DNA of 35,192 nt from Novosphingobium sp. (GCA_023266625.1 JAHFPT010000039.1:1-35192); one strand, 5' to 3'. Numbered from the stretch's first letter, positions 24,403 to 33,571 are shown. A program made the numbers and translations. Notes: generated by a model from the sequence alone, not told the origin.

Positions 24403-25580
24403 CGTGCCGATGGCTCGCGGGGCAACCCGAGTTGTCGTTCGGCGATGACGTTGCGCAGGATCTCGTTGCTGCCGCCCGAAATCGTCCACGTCCAGGATGT
24501 CAGGTAGTCGACCATCCAGTTGCCCTTGGCGTAGCCGCTTGAGATAAACGTCGGCCTTTCGACCATCGCGTCCAGGCCGTCGATCCGGGTCCACATCTCG
24601 CTGAACCGTTGCAATGTCTCGCCATAGAGAATCTTGACTATCGGCGGAAACTCGCTCGCGTTGTGGTCGGCCAGCATGCTGTGGATCAGGCCCCGCACGG
24701 CCTGCATGTCGGCATAGCATGTCATCATTTCGCGCCGCAGTTGATCGTCCTCCATCCAGCGTGCCGCATCGGGTGAGGCAAACTGCTCCTCGAACAGGAT
24801 ATTCATTCTTTCGCAGAGCGCGAAAATCAACAGCCCGCGTTCGGTCGAGAGAGTCGATTGGGCCACCGCCCAGCCCTCGTTTTCCGGACCGATGAGGTTT
24901 CCGGCCGGAATTTCAACGTCATCCAAGAAGACTTCGCAGAATTCGTTCATTCCGTTCATCTGCCTGATGGGCCGCACTTCCACGCCCGGCGCCTTCAGGT
25001 CCATGATGAAGCAGGATATGCCTTTGTGCTTGGGGGCATCCGGATCGGTGCGGGCCAGCAGCAGATAGTAATCGGCGTAGGCCCCGTAGGACGACCAGAC
25101 CTTCTGTCCGTTGACGATATAGCGGTCACCGTCGCGGACCGCGCGCGTCCGCAGCGAAGCCAGATCCGATCCTGCGCCCGGCTCGGAAAAGCCCTGACAC
25201 CAGACCTCGCCGTTGCGGACGCCCGGAATGTACCGGTCGATCTGCTCCTTCGTACCCCACTTCGCCAGCGTGCCCGGAACATGATTGAGCGAGATCGTGA
25301 ACATCACCAGGTCGGGGGCCTTGGCGCGGGCCAACTCCTCGAAGATGATCACCTGCTCCTGGATGGTCAGCTCCTCGCCGCCCCACTCGACCGGCCAGTG
25401 CGCCGTTGCCAGGCCCTGAGCATCGAGTTCGGCCAGCCACCAGCGCTGGAACCGTGAGAAATCCTCGTCGCTTGCGTCGGTCATGCGCTCCTGCCAGCAC
25501 GGCGGCACGACACGGCCCAGCCATTCGCGCAACTCGGCGCGAAACGCGACAGGATCGCTGCGGCGATCGATGACTCTCAT
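24399..25580 (-). CDS. Acyl-CoA dehydrogenase, large-type subunit
   Basis: A 393-residue FAD-dependent acyl-CoA dehydrogenase. Visible are the flavin/substrate segment GFSEPGAGSDLASLRT, RDGDRYIVNGQKVWSS, and the C-terminal TISGGSNEILRNVIAERQLG. The usual Tyr-Glu-Gly-Thr catalytic-base segment is replaced by Ile-Ser-Gly-Gly, as in the heteromeric dehydrogenases of actinobacterial and proteobacterial steroid degradation, where active-site parts are split between two subunits. It starts with an ATGA overlap with the stop of the companion dehydrogenase gene, which supports a hetero-oligomer. It introduces a 2,3-double bond into an acyl-CoA, with electrons passing to ETF. Confidence 0.92.
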   Translation of the reverse strand: MRVIDRRSDPVAFRAELREWLGRVVPPCWQERMTDASDEDFSRFQRWWLAELDAQGLATAHWPVEWGGEELTIQEQVIIFEELARAKAPDLVMFTISLNHVPGTLAKWGTKEQIDRYIPGVRNGEVWCQGFSEPGAGSDLASLRTRAVRDGDRYIVNGQKVWSSYGAYADYYLLLARTDPDAPKHKGISCFIMDLKAPGVEVRPIRQMNGMNEFCEVFLDDVEIPAGNLIGPENEGWAVAQSTLSTERGLLIFALCERMNILFEEQFASPDAARWMEDDQLRREMMTCYADMQAVRGLIHSMLADHNASEFPPIVKILYGETLQRFSEMWTRIDGLDAMVERPTFISSGYAKGNWMVDYLTSWTWTISGGSNEILRNVIAERQLGLPREPSAR

Positions 25581-26656
25581 GCCGCTCTCCCGACAAGCAG
25601 GTTAGCGGCACGATCGATCGAGGCGCGATCGCCGCCGCACAGTGCCTGATTGAGCTTGGCCCGCTTGAGGTGGAGATGAACCGGACACTCGCGCGTGAAG
25701 CCGATGCCGCCATGAAGCTGGATGGCCTCTCCGGACAGTTTCACATAGACGTCGCAGGCCCGCGCCTTCGCCAGCGACGCGAGCGCCGACGACTTCGCAT
25801 TCTTCCCGAAACAGGCGGTCGCGACGCGAAGCAGCGACGCGGCGGTCTCCAATTCGAGCTTCATCGTCGCGGCGCGATGCTTGAGCGCCTGGAAGGAACC
25901 GATCGCGCGGCCGAACTGCTCGCGGGTCTTGAGGTAGTCGATGGTCCGGGCGAGCACCGCGCGGCATCCGCCGACGCTGTCCGCGGCCAACGCCAGAGCG
26001 AGATGATCGCCCAGCCGGGTCTGGAGTGCAATTGCCGCATCCCCCGAGGCCAGGCGACACTCTCGTGTCACGGGCAGACCGCCCGGTGCCAGCATGCGCA
26101 ATCGCCGGGTATGGTCGTGGAAGGCCACGGCCCGCCGCTCGGCCTGGCGAATGTCGAGCATCAGCGCGACCGGCTCGCCATCGGCTTCGCGACCGAACAG
26201 CAGCAGGTGGCTGTCGTGGTCGTCGTCGAACACGGGAATGTCGTCGGCCTCCAGAGCGCCATCTCGACCGATTCCGGCGCTGTCGAAGGAAAGTTCTGGC
26301 GCAACCGCGCCCCAGGCCGCGCCTTCGACCAGTGCGGCGAGGCGACCGTCCTGCTCGAAGGCGCAAGCGACCAGCGCATCGATGCACAGCTGTTGTCCGA
26401 TGAACGGCAATGACGAGAGATGTTCGCCAAGTTCGCAGTAGATGGGAACGAGCGCTTCGATTCCCAATCCGCCGCCGCCCAGGGACTCGGGCGCGGCGAT
26501 GCCCAACCACCCGAGTTCACAGGCGCGCCGCTTGATTTCAGCGTCAAGCTCGCCGCCGACATTAGTGAATTTCAGGACCTCCTCGATCGAGAAGTTGTTG
26601 GCCAGCACGGCTCCCACCGATTCCGCCAGCGAATCTATCAGTTCCTGGTCATCCAT
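25577..26656 (-). CDS. Acyl-CoA dehydrogenase, companion subunit
   Basis: A 359-residue protein with the acyl-CoA dehydrogenase fold but weakly conserved middle domain. The N-terminal helices include GWLGIAAPESLGGGGLG, and the C-terminal helical domain has TREQFGRAIGSFQALKHRAA and HGGIGFTRECPVHLHLKR. This is the pattern of the shorter partner of alpha2beta2 dehydrogenases (FadE26/FadE27 or ChsE1/ChsE2 type), suggested by the direct 4-bp overlap with a full-type dehydrogenase gene. AAGGA lies 6 nt before the ATG. The 148-bp gap before it holds a palindromic element, so this may be an internal promoter for the CoA-catabolic half of the cluster. Confidence 0.9.
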   Translation of the reverse strand: MDDQELIDSLAESVGAVLANNFSIEEVLKFTNVGGELDAEIKRRACELGWLGIAAPESLGGGGLGIEALVPIYCELGEHLSSLPFIGQQLCIDALVACAFEQDGRLAALVEGAAWGAVAPELSFDSAGIGRDGALEADDIPVFDDDHDSHLLLFGREADGEPVALMLDIRQAERRAVAFHDHTRRLRMLAPGGLPVTRECRLASGDAAIALQTRLGDHLALALAADSVGGCRAVLARTIDYLKTREQFGRAIGSFQALKHRAATMKLELETAASLLRVATACFGKNAKSSALASLAKARACDVYVKLSGEAIQLHGGIGFTRECPVHLHLKRAKLNQALCGGDRASIDRAANLLVGRAA

Positions 26657-26711
26657 TCCCGGTCCTTAGTTCTTGCCGATTCCGGTGATGCGCAGCGTTC
26701 GCACGCGTCAA

Positions 26712-26728
26712 ATAATCAGTTAGATTAT
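26712..26728. promoter_or_regulatory. Palindromic element ATAATC-N5-GATTAT, candidate operator
   Basis: Perfect 6-bp arms around AGTTA, 56 bp upstream of the acyl-CoA dehydrogenase start, in the only AT-rich part of this gap. The arm spacing of 11 bp (one helical turn) suits a dimeric TetR- or GntR-type regulator. It shares TTAGATTAT with the element at 9234-9250. Confidence 0.5.
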
Positions 26729-26804
26729 ATAAATCAAATGCGCTGCCAATCGTCTGGATAGCCGGTCAGGGGAGGCATCGATCCCGACGCGCGAAGGACC
26801 TGCG

Positions 26805-27623
26805 TCAGGCATCGGGATCGCAATCAATGCCTGCTGCGACCCATAGCGGGGTGCGGCGTTCGGCGAAGGCGCGTGGCCCTTCCAGGAAATTGGGAGACGA
26901 TTGCATCGCCTTTACGACCGGCAGATCCCAGGCGGTCAAAATGGCATGGCGCAACTCGCCGCCGGCATCGTGACGCGCGGCGGCGATCGAGGCCTGTATC
27001 GAGGTCGGGCTGGACATCAGGATCGTGTCCGCCATTGTCCGGGCTGCGGCGGCGAGTTCCTCGTGGGGCACGACCTGGTTTACAAAGCCAAGTTCCCTGG
27101 CCTCATGAGCAGATACGCGCCGCGTCGAGAGAATGATGTCCATGGCCCGCTTTTCACCGATCGAGCGGACGAGCCTGACGATACCGCCTGCGAGCGCCGC
27201 AAAGCCGATCCGTGGTTCGGGCAGCGAAAACCAGGCATTTTCCGACGCAATGATCAGGTCGCAGGCCAGCGCCATCTCGAATCCACCGCCGAGCGCTGGC
27301 CCGTTGACTGCCGCGATGACCGGCTTGACCCTGTCGAAGCGTCGCGTGAGCCCTCCGAAGCCGGAATCGCCGATTCCCCGGTCCCCGCCCGAAATCTCCT
27401 GCTTGAGATCATGACCGGCGCAGAACGCACGCTGTCCTTTCCCTGTCAGGATCGCGATCCACTGATCCGGGTCCGCATCGAAGTCATCGAAGATGCGCGC
27501 AAGCTCACGCTGCTCGGTACTCCTGAGCACGTTCATGACCTCGGGACGGGCCAGGGTCACGATCGTCAGGTGGCCTTCCCGTTGCACAGAGACGCCTGGC
27601 CCGGAATTGGCTCGATCGTTCAT
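26805..27623 (-). CDS. Enoyl-CoA hydratase/isomerase (crotonase family)
   Basis: A 272-residue crotonase. The oxyanion-hole segments are AFCAGHDLK (66-74) and NGPALGGGFEMALACD (107-122). Both glutamates expected for hydratase activity are present (E116 in GGGFEM, E136 in SLPEPRIG), so true hydration of a 2-enoyl-CoA is likely rather than another crotonase reaction. AAGGA stands 8 nt before ATG 27623. The gene follows the MFS gene by only 23 bp. It supplies the step after the acyl-CoA dehydrogenases encoded downstream. Confidence 0.92.
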   Translation of the reverse strand: MNDRANSGPGVSVQREGHLTIVTLARPEVMNVLRSTEQRELARIFDDFDADPDQWIAILTGKGQRAFCAGHDLKQEISGGDRGIGDSGFGGLTRRFDRVKPVIAAVNGPALGGGFEMALACDLIIASENAWFSLPEPRIGFAALAGGIVRLVRSIGEKRAMDIILSTRRVSAHEARELGFVNQVVPHEELAAAARTMADTILMSSPTSIQASIAAARHDAGGELRHAILTAWDLPVVKAMQSSPNFLEGPRAFAERRTPLWVAAGIDCDPDA

Positions 27624-27646
27624 CTAAAGTGTCCTTCCCACCGAAC

Positions 27647-28882
27647 TCATTGCGCCGTGGCAGCGTGCCTGCGTTCATTGATACCTGCGATCGGAACCGC
27701 GATCAGCAGCATCAGCAAGGCCAGCACCGCAAGCGCGACAAGGCTGATTCCCGCAGGGTAATGTCCCAGCATAAGTTGCAAGAGCGACGTGCCGATAAAG
27801 GGCCCCCCATAAAAGCAGCCCTTTACCAGACCATTGTTTCGCGCGAGGCTTTCAGCGCTGCTCATGCGCGCGAGCAGCGAGAATATCGACGGCTGAACCA
27901 GTCCGCCGCCAGCCCCGATGATGACCACACCGGTGGCGAGGACGGACAGATTCTCCGACATCCCCGCTATTGTGAGGCCGACCGACCACAGGAGGAAGGC
28001 CAGACCAAACACGGCGGCGCCCGACAGAATCCTCCGCACCAGCCCGAACATGAGGCTGCTGAGGACGGAAACTCCGGCGACGAGCGTAAACATCTGCGCG
28101 GCAACGAGCGCGCTGTCGACTCCGATTTCCTTGATGTGAAAAGGAAGAAAGATTGGCACGCTCAAGGCGATCGATCCTGCCACCAGCGCCAGAAGGGCGA
28201 TGGGAACCGTCCCAACTAGCGGCTGGTTGGCCGAGCTGTCCTTCGCCGGGCGTACCCGGAACTGGGCAAGTTCGGGCGATGCCAGCGCGCACAGCAGAAA
28301 CGGAACGGCAAGAAGATGCACAGCGAAGGATGCGCGCCAGCCGAAATGATCGCCCAGCCAGCCCGAGAGCATGACCATCAAGGCAATCAGTGCCGCTCCC
28401 GTGGCGTGATTGAAGCCGATGCGCGCCTCGCGCGCCCTGTCGGCGAAACGGTCACCGATCAGGGTGACTGCCAAGGTGGTCAGCATCGCCCCGCCAATCC
28501 CGACGAGAAACCTTGTGAAAATGATTGTGTAGAGCCCCGGCATGAGCGCACCGGCAAGGCCCGCGACGAGAAACAGCAGGTAGGACAGGATCATCAACCG
28601 CCGGGGGCCGCCGAGACGAGCCGCCATGAATCCTGCGAACGGTGCCGCAATCATCGCGATGCCGTCGATGGTGACGATCGCCTTTGTCCAGAAAGCCGCG
28701 CTGGGGGTATCGGCGAATGCGGCCTGGATTTCGGGCAAGACCGGCGAAAGCGCGCTGAGCGCCAGGGAACCGAACACCCCTGATCCGATAAGGACGATCT
28801 CTCCGAGCAGGCCGACCGGCCCGGTTTCGGGGTTGGTCGCCGGATCCAGGTCCTGTCTGGAATGCGTAGCGGTGGTTGTCAT
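27647..28882 (-). CDS. MFS transporter
   Basis: A 411-residue membrane protein with about 12 hydrophobic segments and a short cytoplasmic N-terminus of 25 residues. The loop between TM2 and TM3 holds the MFS motif region (GFMAARLGGPRRLMI), and FTRFLVGIGGAMLTT is typical of TM4. It is placed in the inner membrane and probably imports the substrate or exports an intermediate by proton coupling; direction and ligand are unknown. AGAGAGG lies before the ATG. It sits between an amidohydrolase (101 bp upstream) and the enoyl-CoA hydratase and is likely part of the same unit. Confidence 0.92.
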   Translation of the reverse strand: MTTTATHSRQDLDPATNPETGPVGLLGEIVLIGSGVFGSLALSALSPVLPEIQAAFADTPSAAFWTKAIVTIDGIAMIAAPFAGFMAARLGGPRRLMILSYLLFLVAGLAGALMPGLYTIIFTRFLVGIGGAMLTTLAVTLIGDRFADRAREARIGFNHATGAALIALMVMLSGWLGDHFGWRASFAVHLLAVPFLLCALASPELAQFRVRPAKDSSANQPLVGTVPIALLALVAGSIALSVPIFLPFHIKEIGVDSALVAAQMFTLVAGVSVLSSLMFGLVRRILSGAAVFGLAFLLWSVGLTIAGMSENLSVLATGVVIIGAGGGLVQPSIFSLLARMSSAESLARNNGLVKGCFYGGPFIGTSLLQLMLGHYPAGISLVALAVLALLMLLIAVPIAGINERRHAATAQ

Positions 28883-28983
28883 TCAGGCAGCCTCTCTCCT
28901 CGGCACCGATCGGACCAACTGACGGACGGACCTCGCCGGACGGCCAGCAGGTCTGCCGGAAATCCGCGCTATCCGCCCGATTA

Positions 28984-30456
28984 TCAGACCGTGACTGCCG
29001 TCTCCTGGGCCAACACAGTGCGCGCTTCTTGCTCGATGATTGTGTCCTTGAAGAAATCCTTGTTCAACCCCGCAAACATCCTGATCGGGTTGACGAAGAC
29101 GAAATCGCGGAAGTTCTCCGCCGTGATGAGGCCATCCTCCACCAGTTCGTAGGCTTCTTCGAGGACTTCCGTCGCATCGATCACGTCGAAATGGCCGATA
29201 TCCGACCCCAGTACGGGCCTCAGATTCATTTTCATGCGTGGATCGAAGGCGATTGCTGTCATTGGATCGTCAGCCTCCGCACCAAAGAAGAAATTCTTTC
29301 GGAACAGTGATTTAAGAGTCTCCCTGTCGGGAATGTCCACCAGTTTGAAGTCGCTTGAATCTTTGTCGAGCTCGGTCAGTTCGTCCTGGGTCATGTCGAC
29401 ATGAAGTTGATCGAGATTCTTGTCGAGCACGTCCTCGATATGGTCGCCAAACCGCGCAACCGTATCGGCCTGGATTTCGAGCTGCTTGCGCAGTTCATCC
29501 TTGTCCAGGTTTGTCGGCTTCAGATGGGCATCGAGATACTGCCGATTGCGCTTTTCCCAATGCTCCTTGAGATCGGAGAAGAGATTGCAGGCCCAGCCCA
29601 CACCGCCCTCGAGAAAACCGAAGGGCAGGTCGGGGTGACGTTGCGACACGCCGCCCAGGATCAGGTTGCGGGCAAAAAGATGATGGCTTTGCGCAAAGTG
29701 CCCGAGGTGGTTCGCGACGAAATTGCTTGGCGACGACCGGTCGGGCCAGCCCATCGAGCCACTGTGCGTGCACAAGGCCATCTTGCATTCCTCGAACTTG
29801 CGCCAAACCGGTTCGTAGTCATAGGGGCTGTCGAGGCCTAATGCGTCCACATAGACGCGGCGTTTTGCTGGATCCGGTTGCCATTCGGCATCGGCTTCCA
29901 CCGTGCGCACGATCGTGCCGCCCGTTACCACCTGACGCAGCCCGATGCTGTGCGCGAATTCCAGCTGTTCGATTGCCTCGTCCGGTGTGGAAAGATTGAC
30001 GACACCCACCGGAATGATCCGGTCGCAGTAGGGCGCCCAAAGCTCCTTGACCATCAGGTTGTAAGCCTTGATCGCCGCAGTCGACAACTCGGGATCGCCG
30101 ACATCGCGTGGCAGGGTCAGGCCGATCGTCGGAAATACCACCGCAACATCGACTCCCCAGTCGTCGAGGCTTTCGCGGAACACGCGAGGCACCAGGGTCG
30201 CGATCCTGTCCTGAGAGGTCGGCACGCCCCAGTAGGAAGGCCGACGCATCCGGTTCTTGCGCCGGTCCTCCTGCGAGGCCTCGTACCACGCGCCCATCCG
30301 TCGACCGTAAACCTTGTCGAACCTGTCGAGCAATCCAGGTCCTCCAACCTCGCGCACGAAGTCCTTGTAAACGGGATAGAGCTCTGCCCAGTGCCCATCG
30401 GAATCGATTACGGGATGGTCGAGCTTCTGGCGAAGCTCGTAGCTTTTCGTCGGCAT
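28984..30456 (-). CDS. Amidohydrolase family 2 protein
   Basis: A 490-residue member, about 90-100 residues longer than the one at 6247-7443. The core motifs are VIDSDGHWAE (16-25), LCTHSGSMGW, FLEGGVGWACNLFSDLKEHW and the late LGSDIGHFDV with its catalytic-type Asp. The extra length is an insert of about 100 residues rich in charged residues (from KRNRQYLDAHLK to the NFFFGAEADD region). Such large family members often act as decarboxylases or hydrolases on ring-cleavage or beta-keto products. AGAGGA lies 9 nt before ATG 30456. It is 28 bp downstream of the D-2-hydroxyacid dehydrogenase gene. Confidence 0.87.
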   Translation of the reverse strand: MPTKSYELRQKLDHPVIDSDGHWAELYPVYKDFVREVGGPGLLDRFDKVYGRRMGAWYEASQEDRRKNRMRRPSYWGVPTSQDRIATLVPRVFRESLDDWGVDVAVVFPTIGLTLPRDVGDPELSTAAIKAYNLMVKELWAPYCDRIIPVGVVNLSTPDEAIEQLEFAHSIGLRQVVTGGTIVRTVEADAEWQPDPAKRRVYVDALGLDSPYDYEPVWRKFEECKMALCTHSGSMGWPDRSSPSNFVANHLGHFAQSHHLFARNLILGGVSQRHPDLPFGFLEGGVGWACNLFSDLKEHWEKRNRQYLDAHLKPTNLDKDELRKQLEIQADTVARFGDHIEDVLDKNLDQLHVDMTQDELTELDKDSSDFKLVDIPDRETLKSLFRKNFFFGAEADDPMTAIAFDPRMKMNLRPVLGSDIGHFDVIDATEVLEEAYELVEDGLITAENFRDFVFVNPIRMFAGLNKDFFKDTIIEQEARTVLAQETAVTV

Positions 30457-30484
30457 GCCAGACGGTCCTCTTCTGGTCGGTGGA

Positions 30485-31552
30485 TCAGTTCAATTGCGGG
30501 GGCGAAAATCCGAATGTTTCGGCGAAGCGTTCGCGATAGCGCGGCCATGCCTCGGGGTTCAGGAGTCGCGGCGGCACCTGCCCCGCGAAAATCGTCTCCC
30601 ATTGCTCGGCGGTGGCGACCGCTATATCCCGGGTTGTTTCCTCGGTGATCCCGGCGCTGTGCGGCGTTGCCAAAACATTGTCGAAAGCGAACAGGGGGTG
30701 ATTGGGTTGCGGCGGTTCGTCGAGGAACACATCGACGCCGGCCCCTCCCAGATGGCCGCTTGCCAGTGCATCGACCAGGGCCGCTTCGTCGTGGATCCCG
30801 CCTCGCGCAGTCGTTATGAAAAACGCCCCTGGCTTCATGGCCGCAAACTCACGCTCGCCGATCATCCCGCGGGTCTGCTTGGTCAGCGGCCCATTGAGAG
30901 AGACGAAGTCCGATTGCGCCAAGAGCGTATCAAGCGGGACCTTCCGGCCGCCTCGCGCGGTAGCGTCTTCTTCGGAAACATAGGGGTCCGTGATGAGAAC
31001 GGTCATATCAAAAGGAGCGCACAAGGCGGCGAGACGTGATCCGATCTGGCCGTAACCGACAATGCCGAGCGTCTTGCCCAACAGGTCGTTGCCGGTGAAA
31101 TCGCTTCGCAGCCAATCCGAGGTTCGACGAATGACCCGGTCGGCCAGACCGATCTTCTTGGAAAGGGCGATCATGAAGCCCAGAACGTGTTCGGCCACGG
31201 CCTCCTGGCCGGTGCCGGACTGGTTGCACACGATGACGCCGCTTTGCGTGCAGGCTTCGACATCGATGACATCGTAGCCCGCACCGGCCGAACATATGGC
31301 CAGCAATTCGGGGCAGCCGGCGATCAGGTCGCGATGCGCGAGCCAGCGTTCGCCGGAGCCGCTGTTAGTCGCATCGGTGCGGATCAGCGCCTGCATGCCA
31401 TGGGCGCAAGCCAGCGCGGCGGCGATCCGGTCCGTAGGTCCGGCGATCGTGATCCTGATCGTGTCGATGCGCTCGCTGTCGGCAAGTCGATCTCCCGCAA
31501 CGGGATGCACCCAATGGTCGAAATAGGCCACGCGAGCCTTCTTAATCGTCAT
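30485..31552 (-). CDS. D-2-hydroxyacid dehydrogenase (NAD(P)-dependent)
   Basis: A 355-residue protein of the phosphoglycerate/D-lactate dehydrogenase family. It has the nucleotide loop VGYGQIG (165-171) and the catalytic triad Arg250 (TARGG), Glu279 (LDEPP) and His298 (TPHSAG). It interconverts a 2-oxoacid and a D-2-hydroxyacid. Placed next to an HpcH/HpaI aldolase, it could process the 2-oxoacid (such as pyruvate, glyoxylate or a longer oxoacid) released by aldol cleavage, or prepare the aldolase substrate; this is inferred. Its start overlaps the end of the TauD-type dioxygenase gene by 11 bp, so the genes are co-transcribed. Confidence 0.92.
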   Translation of the reverse strand: MTIKKARVAYFDHWVHPVAGDRLADSERIDTIRITIAGPTDRIAAALACAHGMQALIRTDATNSGSGERWLAHRDLIAGCPELLAICSAGAGYDVIDVEACTQSGVIVCNQSGTGQEAVAEHVLGFMIALSKKIGLADRVIRRTSDWLRSDFTGNDLLGKTLGIVGYGQIGSRLAALCAPFDMTVLITDPYVSEEDATARGGRKVPLDTLLAQSDFVSLNGPLTKQTRGMIGEREFAAMKPGAFFITTARGGIHDEAALVDALASGHLGGAGVDVFLDEPPQPNHPLFAFDNVLATPHSAGITEETTRDIAVATAEQWETIFAGQVPPRLLNPEAWPRYRERFAETFGFSPPQLN

Positions 31553-32663
31553 GTCCGACGTGCCGCTTTGGCTTGGCCTGTGCGGCCTTGAACATATCGG
31601 CCAGCTCGGGCGACACGTTCACGTATTCGTTCTTCGCGATTTTTCCCGCTCGCCCCGGAATCGGATCATAGCCGAAGCCGCCGTTCTTGTTCTCCATGTG
31701 ATAGTATTCCCGCCCGAGGGGAAGGCGACGATCGGAAATCGGGACCTCGGTCCAGGCGCGCAGCAGCAAGCGCCTGCGCGACGGCTCGTCACCGTCCACA
31801 TAGTCCGAACGCGAATGGCACATCGCGAAATTGTTCGCGAGCACGAGCTCCCCCGCCGCCAACCTGAACTCCACCTGCTGATCGAGAAGCACGTTGCGCA
31901 GGATGTCGAGCGCCTCGTCCTCCGCGGGCGTTAGCTGCCGGCCCAGAGCGTGCAGAGCCGGCGCGATGCTCGAATATGTGAAATTGATGCAGATACTGCC
32001 GTCCACTGCCGAAAAGATCGGCACGTCATAGGGCGTGATATCCGGCTGGTGATCATACTGCTCGCTGCGGCGGTGATGCGGAAAGCCCTTGTACAGGATC
32101 GGCAAAATGTCAGGTCGTTCGGCCAGGATCGTGTTGTGCGCAGCCGGTCCGCTGGAGAACTGGCTCGCGCCGCCGGAAACCGGTTCATGCACGCAAAGCA
32201 ATCCCAGAATGTCTCCGGCATCGTTGTGCATGGCAAGCTCGCCATTCGACTTGGTGCCGCGCGCTGCCTGAACACCGTCGGAAAGAGGCTCCTGCTGAAC
32301 CCGCACGACCCGATCGCCGAGACTGTTGTTCGAAACCGGGTTGCCAAAATGACTCATCACGATCCAGAAGAACCGTTCGAGCTCCTCGATTGGCCGATCG
32401 ACCGGAAAGCCGCCGATGACGGCGAGGCCCTTGCCAGAGAGGATGTCGTCGTAGACGGCGCGCAGATCCACATCGATAGCCCGATGGCTTGTCATCTTCG
32501 GAGTGATCTCGTCGCGCGGGACATTGGCAAGGCGATCGAGCAAAGCATCGATGGCGGCAATATTGTCCGCCGTCAGGCGATACAGGAACCCGCTCTTGTC
32601 GGGAAATTCCGCTCCTGTCCACGCCATGGAATCGTCGGAATGCTCCGCATGGACAGGTGTCAT
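31542..32663 (-). CDS. TauD/TfdA-family Fe(II)/2-oxoglutarate dioxygenase
   Basis: 373 residues from ATG 32663, which overlaps the stop of the aldolase gene (ATGA); the frame stays open far upstream but only as a shadow of the aldolase. The facial triad is visible: His146 and Asp148 in AMHNDAGD, and His283 in NNFAMCHSRSDY. The 2-oxoglutarate-binding Arg is in the following RRRLLLRAW stretch. These enzymes hydroxylate unactivated carbons or cleave ether and sulfonate bonds. The C-terminal tail is Lys-rich. It is the second oxygenase type in the minus-strand cluster besides the P450. Confidence 0.9.
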   Translation of the reverse strand: MTPVHAEHSDDSMAWTGAEFPDKSGFLYRLTADNIAAIDALLDRLANVPRDEITPKMTSHRAIDVDLRAVYDDILSGKGLAVIGGFPVDRPIEELERFFWIVMSHFGNPVSNNSLGDRVVRVQQEPLSDGVQAARGTKSNGELAMHNDAGDILGLLCVHEPVSGGASQFSSGPAAHNTILAERPDILPILYKGFPHHRRSEQYDHQPDITPYDVPIFSAVDGSICINFTYSSIAPALHALGRQLTPAEDEALDILRNVLLDQQVEFRLAAGELVLANNFAMCHSRSDYVDGDEPSRRRLLLRAWTEVPISDRRLPLGREYYHMENKNGGFGYDPIPGRAGKIAKNEYVNVSPELADMFKAAQAKPKRHVGHDD

Positions 32664-33460
32664 GGCTTCAATCCTCCCATCGGCTGAACGTCGATCGAGC
32701 GCAGTTTCGCCGCGCGTGCGAACGCGGCCTCGCGCAGGAATATCTGATCGGTTCCGGCACTGACGAATCTCACGCCAATAGCTACGAATTCGGCGAGCAG
32801 GCGAAAGTCGGAGATTCCGGCAAGACCGAGAATCTTGCCTTCCGACATGCAACCGCTTGCAGCCTTGGTCACGGCCGACCTGAAAGCGGGATTCTCGAAC
32901 TGCATCGGCACGCCGAGCGACGCGCTCAGATCCCATGCTCCGATGATGAGCAAGTCCAGCCCGGGCACGGCAGCGATGTCTCCGACATTGTCCACCGCTT
33001 CGGCATTCTCGATCATTACGGCGACAACGGTGGCCGCATTGCACTCGGCCGCGATTTCCTCCCACGTTCCGGTCCCATAGCGATTCACCGGGTTCGATGC
33101 GATGGGCGGTCGTTGCCCCCAGGGAGCGAAGCGACAGGCATCGACCACGCGCGCCGCTTCCTTCGCGTCATGGACATGCGACACGATAATTCCGTGAGTG
33201 CCGGAATCCAGCAGCCGTGCGATCGTCTCCGGATCGTTCCGGGGCAGGCGGACGAAGGGGATCAGTCCGGCACCGGACGCGACGATGGACAGCATGGACG
33301 CGGTCTCGATCGATACCGCGCTGTGTTCGAGGTCGACATTGCTGCAGTCGAAACCTGCCGCCGCCGCGATGAGCGGAGTGTCGGCGGTGCGGGCCAGCGA
33401 AATGCTCATACATTTCCACAGCCGGTCCGGAGTCAGACGGTTCTGGTGCACGGGCATCAT
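32660..33460 (-). CDS. HpcH/HpaI-family aldolase
   Basis: A 266-residue class II pyruvate aldolase relative. LEHSAVSIET holds the catalytic-type His. VRLPRNDPE carries the substrate-binding Arg. VMIENAEAV supplies the metal Glu and IIGAWDLSASLG the metal Asp. The usual FDWxxID strand is FDCSNVDLEHS here. It cleaves 4-hydroxy-2-oxoacids, or a related 2-oxoacid aldol, to pyruvate and an aldehyde, typically the last step of a ring-cleavage route. Two adjacent ATGs (33460 and 33457) are possible starts; GAGGA is 4 or 7 nt away. It is co-transcribed with the dioxygenase gene downstream. Confidence 0.9.
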   Translation of the reverse strand: MMPVHQNRLTPDRLWKCMSISLARTADTPLIAAAAGFDCSNVDLEHSAVSIETASMLSIVASGAGLIPFVRLPRNDPETIARLLDSGTHGIIVSHVHDAKEAARVVDACRFAPWGQRPPIASNPVNRYGTGTWEEIAAECNAATVVAVMIENAEAVDNVGDIAAVPGLDLLIIGAWDLSASLGVPMQFENPAFRSAVTKAASGCMSEGKILGLAGISDFRLLAEFVAIGVRFVSAGTDQIFLREAAFARAAKLRSIDVQPMGGLKP

Positions 33461-33525
33461 GGCATCCTCTTCGGGTCCGAGACTAGCGAACCGACGGAGG
33501 AAGCGGAAATAGCGTTTTGGCGCAT

Positions 33526-33550
33526 CTTTAATGCTGAAACGGCACTAAAG
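33526..33550. promoter_or_regulatory. 25-bp imperfect inverted repeat between ferredoxin and aldolase genes
   Basis: CTTTAATGC and GCACTAAAG form 9-bp arms with one mismatch around TGAAACG. It lies about 65 bp upstream of the aldolase start. No T-run follows on either strand, so an operator is more likely than a terminator. A LysR- or GntR-type protein encoded next door is a natural candidate to bind it. Confidence 0.45.
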
Positions 33551-33571
33551 GGATCTGCGCTCGCGCCGCCA

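Noticed and set aside
32664-33065. Upstream extension of the dioxygenase to about 507 residues
   Set aside because: The extension is an out-of-frame reading of the aldolase gene. ATG 32663 has an ATGA overlap and gives the usual TauD length.
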